Of a stretch of DNA of 10,219 bases, positions 5,826-10,219 are shown piece by piece. Location of the stretch: positions 1-10,219 of the forward strand of contig CALCJG010000230.1 of assembly GCA_937967705.1 (NCBI GenBank). The letters run 5' to 3'. Source of the DNA: an uncultured Spirochaetia bacterium (GTDB taxonomy: Bacteria; Spirochaetota; UBA4802; JAGODF01). The position numbers were made by a program, and so were the translations under genes. Position 1 is the stretch's first letter. Each line of letters starts with the position of its first letter. The notes under the pieces were generated by a model. That model made no database searches, was not told the origin of the DNA, and worked only from the letters and a program-made list of their open reading frames with translations.

Positions 5826-7721
5826 CTACTCTTTAACATTTCCGCCGGTCCACCAGAGAACGCTCTTTAATGCCGCGAAGACGTTCCTGTTGCGGTACCT
5901 GTTGTCATCTCCCAGAGACCTGTAGCCGCAGAGCCAGGTGTCCGTTATGCGATCCTTGGAGCCTGCCGAGTTTTTAAGCCACCAGGCGAAGAGTATGGCC
6001 GCGATGAGAACGATCAGAACCACTGCCGGTACAGCCACTGAGGAGACTGCAGACATTCCTGGCAGATTTACAGAAACGCCCATCATACTCGTAGTAACCC
6101 GCTCGTTGAGATTCATATTGTTAAAGGCCGCATGTACTATCGAACCTTTTGAATTCTGGAATATTCCGATGATGGCCTTGAAGTAGAAGAAAGGAAGCAG
6201 GCCCTGAATGACGCAGAGCGCTGCAAGCACCAGCTTGGGCAGCAGCATTCCTACGGGCACTTCTTTTACTTCGTGCTCTGCATTCCACTCGCTTCCCGCT
6301 GAGGTATAGGTCATGCCGAAGAATTTCACATAGCAGGAGAGCGTCACCGCGCTGGTAAAGAGAGCGATGATCCCGAAGAGAACCAGGAAGAGCACCTCGC
6401 CGCCCGCCAGGAGTGAAGTGGAAATGAGGGTCCACTTGCTGGCGAAACCGCTGAAGGGCGGAACACCGGAGATGGAGAGCGATGCGATACCGGCCACCAG
6501 GGCGCTTATGGGCATGAGCTTCATCAAACCGCCCAGCTTGTTAAGGTCCTTCGTTCCCGTCGCATACAGCACGCTGCCGCTGCTGAGGAAGAGCAGTCCC
6601 TTGAAGATGGAGTGGTTGAGAATGTGATAGATGACTCCGACGACGGAGACAAGCCCCAGGAGCTTCAGCATCTCGGAATTGGTGTTGAACATATAGAGGG
6701 CAGAACCGATACCGAAGATGATGTAACCGATCTGTCCGATAGAGCTGTAGGCCAGCAGCCGTTTGGAGTCGTTCTGTTTCATGGACTGCACTGTGCCTAT
6801 GAAGAGAGTCGCCACGCCGAAGGAGGCGATCAGGATGCCCCAGAAGGTTCCGTTATAATGAAAGTTTTCGGAATGGGGAACCATCCAGAAAAAGGTCCTT
6901 ATGATCCCGTAAACACCGGTCTTGATCATGACGCCGGAAAGCAGGGCGCTGATGGGAGACGGCGCGATGGAGTGCGCATCGGGCAACCAGAGCTGGCCGA
7001 GGGGGAAGATACCGGCCTTGAAGGCGAAACCCAGGAGGATAAGGCCGTAGATGAGGTACTGGGCGCTGCTGGCCATCCCGCCAAGCTTCATGATGAGAGC
7101 ATGAAGCGAGTCGCCGAAGGCGGCTCCCTTGATCATGAAAGCCCCGGCCAGAACGAAGATCCACGCAAGCTCCATCAGCACAAGGTACTTGTTGGCCGAT
7201 TTGATATTCTCCTTCTTCTTGTACTCGAACCGTACGAGGAAGTAGGAGGCGATGGTCATCAGCTGCCAGGAAATCGTGAACCCGAGGGAGAGGTCATCCA
7301 CCGTCACGATTCCGATCATACCCAGGATGAAAAGGGGATAGCTGACATAGTAACCCGCCATCTTGTAATCGGGATAATGTTCCATGTAATTGATGGAATA
7401 GAAGGCGCTGATAATGGCCATGAAGGCTATTATACCGATAAAAAATCCCGAAAGGCTGTCCACCAGGAAGTAGATACCCACGGGCCCGATGTTTACTAGC
7501 TGTGACAGTTTTGATGATTCGAATACTGTCACATAACTGATATTCAGCATAACGACCGCCGCTATGGCGACCAGGATAAAATTCAACCAGCCTGCCAGCT
7601 TCCTCTTCCCCGAAACGAAGGGGACGACCACAGCCGTGATCAGCAGGATCAGCATCGCAGTCAACAGATTTCCGTAGACATCTGTCTCATATAACAGCTT
7701 TCCATAAAAATCACTGTTCAT
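5826..7721 (-). CDS. hyfB: Hydrogenase antiporter-like membrane subunit (HyfB/HycC, NuoL/M family)
   Basis: This 631-residue protein with about 15-16 membrane helices is the ion-translocating subunit, related to NuoL/NuoM and Mrp antiporters. The core motif at about 235-273 (KAGIFPLGQLWLPDAHSIAP, then SALLSGVMIKTGVYGIIR) carries the TM7 and TM8 lysines, Lys235 and Lys267. LAYSSIGQIGYI (323-334) and NHSIFKGLLFLSSG (369-382) are further family motifs, and PPFSGFASKW (421-430) gives the TM12 lysine, Lys429. The C-terminal DTWLCGY motif resembles HyfB. The usual TM5 glutamate appears to be Gln153 (SWQLMTIASY), while Glu184 lies in TM6. AAAGGAG seven bases before the ATG supports the start, which overlaps the protease gene by 11 bp. 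It is the only antiporter-like subunit here, as in formate hydrogenlyase 1. Confidence 0.95.
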   Translation of the reverse strand: MNSDFYGKLLYETDVYGNLLTAMLILLITAVVVPFVSGKRKLAGWLNFILVAIAAVVMLNISYVTVFESSKLSQLVNIGPVGIYFLVDSLSGFFIGIIAFMAIISAFYSINYMEHYPDYKMAGYYVSYPLFILGMIGIVTVDDLSLGFTISWQLMTIASYFLVRFEYKKKENIKSANKYLVLMELAWIFVLAGAFMIKGAAFGDSLHALIMKLGGMASSAQYLIYGLILLGFAFKAGIFPLGQLWLPDAHSIAPSPISALLSGVMIKTGVYGIIRTFFWMVPHSENFHYNGTFWGILIASFGVATLFIGTVQSMKQNDSKRLLAYSSIGQIGYIIFGIGSALYMFNTNSEMLKLLGLVSVVGVIYHILNHSIFKGLLFLSSGSVLYATGTKDLNKLGGLMKLMPISALVAGIASLSISGVPPFSGFASKWTLISTSLLAGGEVLFLVLFGIIALFTSAVTLSCYVKFFGMTYTSAGSEWNAEHEVKEVPVGMLLPKLVLAALCVIQGLLPFFYFKAIIGIFQNSKGSIVHAAFNNMNLNERVTTSMMGVSVNLPGMSAVSSVAVPAVVLIVLIAAILFAWWLKNSAGSKDRITDTWLCGYRSLGDDNRYRNRNVFAALKSVLWWTGGNVKE

Positions 7722-8217
7722 AAATATGCTCCTTTGGGTTGTTATTGATCGTATTGATTAAAAAATCTGCCAGTATATCCGCGCTCTTCTTCACGTCCGT
7801 GGTCAATCCGTTCCCAAAATCCAGATCACCCGCCTCAATGCCCAGCAGATAGGTCTTCTTGTTATGGTCTTCCAGTATCTTTCCGGAAAGCTTCAGGGAA
7901 AGTTTATGAGTTGAGAAATCGCCGATCAGTTCATTAAACTCTCCCAGCGGCCCGAAAACCACAGAACCCACTTCGGAATCCGATTTCACGGCATCAATGA
8001 TCATCACGTTGTCGCAGTCTTCACCGGCGATCTTGAAGACGTAGTTCTCGATGACATCCTCCGCCATGATGAAAGTCACCCGATCCGAATGGGCTCCCCG
8101 CAATACCCGGTTGACCAGATACAGTCCCACGGCATCATCCCTGTACAGCTCGCTGCCCACGGCGACGATGCAGGTCTTCTTGCTCATGACCTCGGAGATG
8201 CCCTGAAAGATATCCAT
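7711..8217 (-). CDS. hycI: [NiFe] hydrogenase maturation protease (HycI-like)
   Basis: This 168-residue cytoplasmic endopeptidase should trim the C-terminal tail of the large subunit once nickel is inserted. The N-terminal motif VGSELYRDDAVG matches the family's GxGNxLxxDDxxG, with Ser in place of Asn. The three nickel-sensing ligands known for HycI/HybD correspond to Asp28, Asp75 (MIIDAVKSD) and His104 (FSTHKLSL). The later GDLDFGNGLTTDV (about 140-152) also fits the family. The ATG at 8217 overlaps the stop of the preceding gene as TGATG, with GGAG about ten bases upstream. An alternative ATG at 8187 would give the more usual short N-terminus but has a poorly spaced ribosome site. Co-location with a large subunit ending in CTDR plus tail supports the assignment. 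Confidence 0.93.
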   Translation of the reverse strand: MDIFQGISEVMSKKTCIVAVGSELYRDDAVGLYLVNRVLRGAHSDRVTFIMAEDVIENYVFKIAGEDCDNVMIIDAVKSDSEVGSVVFGPLGEFNELIGDFSTHKLSLKLSGKILEDHNKKTYLLGIEAGDLDFGNGLTTDVKKSADILADFLINTINNNPKEHIYEQ

Positions 8218-9053
8218 CAGATCTGTTCTCCCAGAGTCTTTATCTGCCGGTAGGTATAGACCGGTCCGTCAGTGCAGACCAGGGTTCTGCCTATGGCGCA
8301 ATGCTGGCATTTGCCAATCCCGCATTTCATGTGTCTTTCCAACGTGGAGATGATGTTCTCATCGCTGAGCCCCCGGCCCATCAACTCCTTGATTACCGTG
8401 TTGAACATAACGGGAGGACCGCATACGAATGCCACGGTGTTGTCCATGGGGATATCGACCTTGTTGAGGAGGGTATGCACGAAACCCACTTCTCCGGTCC
8501 ATCCGGGAACCCCGATATCCACTGTGAGATGGCACTCAAACCCGGGAACGCCGGACTGCCATTCCTTCAGGTTTTCCTTGTACATGTGGTCCTCAGGAGT
8601 CCTGGCGCCGAGGCAGACCGCCACACGGCCGAAATCCTGCTTGTGCTGCAACACATGCACGATCGAAGAGCGGAGAGGGATCAGACCGATACCGCCCGCC
8701 ACATAAATTATATTCTTGCCCTTGATCTCTTCGAAAGGGAACCCGTTGCCGAAGGGGCCCCGGATACCTACTTTATCGCCCACCTTGAGTGCGTGCAGTG
8801 CGGCGGACACTTTTCCAACGGTTCTTACCGTTATGTGGAAACGGTCATTCTCAGGGCTGGGGGGAAGGGAGAAAGCGGCCTCTCCAGCTCCAAAAACCGT
8901 CAGCATGATGAACTGGCCCGACTTTATTTTAAACTGGCTGTCGAGCGCTTTGTTCTCAAAGGAGAGATAAAAGGTCTTAACGTCCTTTATCTCATCACGA
9001 ATCTCATCGATTGTCGCTACTTCCGGAACGGTTACAATTTTAAAATCACCCAT
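8217..9053 (-). CDS. hydG: FAD/NAD(P)-binding [2Fe-2S] oxidoreductase subunit (HydG/AsrB-like)
   Basis: This 278-residue flavoprotein resembles the gamma subunit of archaeal sulfhydrogenase (HydG), AsrB of anaerobic sulfite reductase and PyrK. Residues about 10-100 form the FAD-binding barrel (SGQFIMLTVFGAGEAAFSL). About 105-235 form the NAD(P)-binding fold, with VAGGIGLIPLRS (GGxGxxP) and FVCGPPVMF. The C-terminal cysteines Cys244, 249, 252 and 260 (C-x4-C-x2-C-x7-C) bind a [2Fe-2S] cluster. Its likely role is to exchange electrons between NAD(P)H and the iron-sulfur partner encoded just upstream. Whether it prefers NADH or NADPH cannot be read from the sequence. It starts 9 bases after the HydB-like gene, with AAGGG close to the ATG, and shares one base with the protease gene. 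There is no signal peptide, so it is cytoplasmic. Confidence 0.93.
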   Translation of the reverse strand: MGDFKIVTVPEVATIDEIRDEIKDVKTFYLSFENKALDSQFKIKSGQFIMLTVFGAGEAAFSLPPSPENDRFHITVRTVGKVSAALHALKVGDKVGIRGPFGNGFPFEEIKGKNIIYVAGGIGLIPLRSSIVHVLQHKQDFGRVAVCLGARTPEDHMYKENLKEWQSGVPGFECHLTVDIGVPGWTGEVGFVHTLLNKVDIPMDNTVAFVCGPPVMFNTVIKELMGRGLSDENIISTLERHMKCGIGKCQHCAIGRTLVCTDGPVYTYRQIKTLGEQI

Positions 9054-9062
9054 AGCCCTTAC

Positions 9063-10118
9063 CTATTCTGTAATTTCTCTTCTGATATAAGTCACTACGT
9101 TCGGCAGACCGATGTCGCCGGGGCAAACCCAGTCGCATCTGCCGCATCCCACGCAGCCGGGCCTCAGATATTTCTTCATCTGAGAATAGGACAGCTTGCA
9201 GAAAAATCTCTTATTACGTCTATCTTCCACAGGCTTCCTGGGATTGTGTCCCCCAGCCATGCGGGAATAGCCTTCGTAGGAGCAGGAGTCCCATGTCCTG
9301 AGCCTGTCATGGGACGTTTCCCCGTTTGCCACATCCACAATATTGAAGCAGGAACAGGAGGGGCATACAAAGGTGCAGGCCCCGCATTCGAAGCACTGGT
9401 CCCCGATATAGTTCCAGACATCTTCCTTGATAAAACCAGTGGTTACGCGGTTCATAACGCGGGAGATCCACGCCTTGGAGTCCGTCGCAAACGTCTCGAA
9501 AGAGGCGATGGACTTGTCCACGACTTCCTTCTTCTGCTTGAGGTGGCTGTCGTTGGCGGCTTCCAGGGAGAGTTTTTCCGCAAAAGCCTTTCCCTTCTCG
9601 CTGCCGGCCTCCACCAGATAGTGATCGCCCAGATCCGTCAGATTGAGGTCATAGCCCTCCTCGGCGGCGGGACCGCTGTCCGTACAGACGCAGAAGCAAT
9701 TTTTAAAGGGAACATTGCAGGTATTGGTCACGATGAACATGCGCTTCCGGTGATTGACGTAGACCTCATCCACAAACTCCTGTCCCATGAAAAACCGGTC
9801 CAGGCACTGCAGACCCGTCAGGTCGCAGGCCCTGAGGCCGAAAAGGGCCTTCGAAGAAGTATCGAAAACGGTCTCTATCTCCGCCTTCCTGGATTCTCCG
9901 GAATATTTGTACTTCATGATTGTTTCCAACTGCGGGAAAACCGCGTGCTTCGGAGGAACGGAGGGGATCGGCGCGCTCAGGCTGATCTCGCTGACATCCT
10001 CCACCTTGTCGAAGAAGGTTTGCCCGGTTTCCTTCTGGATTACAGGACCGAAGACCTGATATTCCTTGCTCAACTCCTTTGCCAGGTTTAAAACATCGCT
10101 TTTCTTGATCAAATACAT
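9063..10118 (-). CDS. hydB: 4Fe-4S dicluster electron-transfer subunit (HydB/AsrA-like)
   Basis: This 351-residue protein belongs to the sulfhydrogenase beta subunit / AsrA family, which pairs with HydG/AsrB-type flavoproteins. The N-terminal domain has the family stretch GLRACDLTGLQCLDRFF (94-110), then CNVPFKNCFCVCTDSGP (134-150) and LTDLGDHYLVEAGSEKG. Two 4Fe-4S motifs follow: Cys242, 245, 248, 252 (CFECGACTFVCP) and Cys322, 325, 328, 332 (CVGCGRCDWVCP), with additional cysteines 255, 257 and 279 (TWDSC). It should carry electrons from the flavin subunit to the hydrogenase iron-sulfur chain, and might also meet soluble ferredoxin. GAAGG seven bases before the ATG supports the start, which lies only 2 bases after the stop of the preceding gene. 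It is unlikely to be a sulfite reductase subunit, because no AsrC is present and the neighbours are hydrogenase genes. Confidence 0.93.
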   Translation of the reverse strand: MYLIKKSDVLNLAKELSKEYQVFGPVIQKETGQTFFDKVEDVSEISLSAPIPSVPPKHAVFPQLETIMKYKYSGESRKAEIETVFDTSSKALFGLRACDLTGLQCLDRFFMGQEFVDEVYVNHRKRMFIVTNTCNVPFKNCFCVCTDSGPAAEEGYDLNLTDLGDHYLVEAGSEKGKAFAEKLSLEAANDSHLKQKKEVVDKSIASFETFATDSKAWISRVMNRVTTGFIKEDVWNYIGDQCFECGACTFVCPSCSCFNIVDVANGETSHDRLRTWDSCSYEGYSRMAGGHNPRKPVEDRRNKRFFCKLSYSQMKKYLRPGCVGCGRCDWVCPGDIGLPNVVTYIRREITE

Positions 10119-10120
10119 GG

Positions 10121-10219
10121 CTATACCTTCTCTATTCTTACTGGGATAGTGGCATCTTCGCCCTGTTTAAGAATCTCCGTATGCCCCAGGAGGAACTTCG
10201 TGATCATGTCCTGAACGAA
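10121..10219 (-). CDS. Unrecognised protein, last 32 codons only
   Basis: The frame is open from the window edge to TAG at 10123-10121 and encodes a C-terminus ending TIPVRIEKV. The stop lies 2 bases before the HydB-like start codon, so this is almost certainly the preceding gene of the same operon; the operon promoter therefore lies outside the window. Thirty-two residues with no cysteine or known motif are too few for a family call. Confidence 0.7.
   Translation of the reverse strand, partial: FVQDMITKFLLGHTEILKQGEDATIPVRIEKV

Noticed and set aside
4003..5925. Two long plus-strand open frames (4003-4968 and 4969-5925) opposite the large subunit
   Set aside because: They lie directly opposite a complete, motif-rich hydrogenase large-subunit gene and show no domain of their own.
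6612..7499. Plus-strand open frame of 295 codons, rich in Asp, Glu, Gly and His
   Set aside because: It is opposite the membrane subunit; antisense of hydrophobic codons gives exactly this charged composition.
2095..7721. Respiratory complex I (nuo) fragment
   Set aside because: NuoA, J, K, N and the NuoE/F/G module are absent. The large subunit has the nickel CxxC pairs and a protease partner, so it is a hydrogenase.
8301..10091. Very long plus-strand open frame (596 codons) opposite the HydB/HydG-like genes
   Set aside because: The minus-strand frames encode clear iron-sulfur and flavin motifs. The plus-strand product has no recognisable family and spans both genes, so it is an antisense shadow of their codon use.
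8217..10118. Anaerobic sulfite reductase (asrAB)
   Set aside because: The two proteins fit that family, but no asrC follows and the surrounding genes all belong to a hydrogenase.

Overview
The window most likely comes from an anaerobic bacterium of the Desulfobacterota (deltaproteobacterial) type, perhaps a syntroph or sulfate reducer. This is inferred from gene content and protein style; there is no rRNA or other phylogenetic marker here. The dominant feature is a long minus-strand operon for an energy-converting group 4 [NiFe] hydrogenase.

Layout, left to right. 1-870 (+): the 3' part of an unrecognised protein gene whose start lies outside the window. 871-1155 (-): an FmdB-type zinc-ribbon protein, convergent with the first gene and with abutting stop codons. 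1156-1606: a 451-base stretch without a convincing gene. It holds two interleaved, widely spaced inverted repeats that look like the arms of a small non-coding element, a GC-rich hairpin, and a strong rho-independent terminator (1540-1569) serving the minus-strand operon. 1607-2008 (-): a stand-alone CheY-like receiver protein. 2009-2094: a gap with two possible hairpins. 2095-10121 (-): the hydrogenase operon, read from right to left.

In transcription order the operon is: the end of an unrecognised gene (10219-10121); a HydB/AsrA-like 4Fe-4S protein; a HydG/AsrB-like FAD, NAD(P) and [2Fe-2S] protein; a HycI-like maturation protease; a HyfB/HycC-like antiporter-type membrane subunit; the large catalytic subunit, a NuoC-NuoD fusion like HycE; a NuoH/HycD-like membrane subunit; a NuoI/HycF-like 4Fe-4S protein; a NuoB/HycG-like small subunit; and the receiver protein. 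Gaps are short (from 11-bp overlaps to about 40 bases), and good Shine-Dalgarno sequences precede most genes.

How they may work together. Subunits C, D, E, F and G match the compact core of formate hydrogenlyase: one antiporter-like subunit, one NuoH-like subunit and three peripheral subunits. The large subunit keeps both CxxC nickel-ligand pairs and a C-terminal tail after the DPCxSCTDR motif, and the matching protease is in the same operon, so this is a real hydrogenase and not a cysteine-less Ehr-type relative. Where formate hydrogenlyase has formate dehydrogenase and HycB, this operon carries a sulfhydrogenase-type diaphorase pair (HydB/HydG-like). The simplest inference is a membrane complex exchanging electrons between NAD(P)H, possibly with ferredoxin, and H2 with coupled ion movement. 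The antiporter-like subunit has a notable change at its expected TM5 glutamate (Gln153) and an acidic residue (Glu184) in the next helix.
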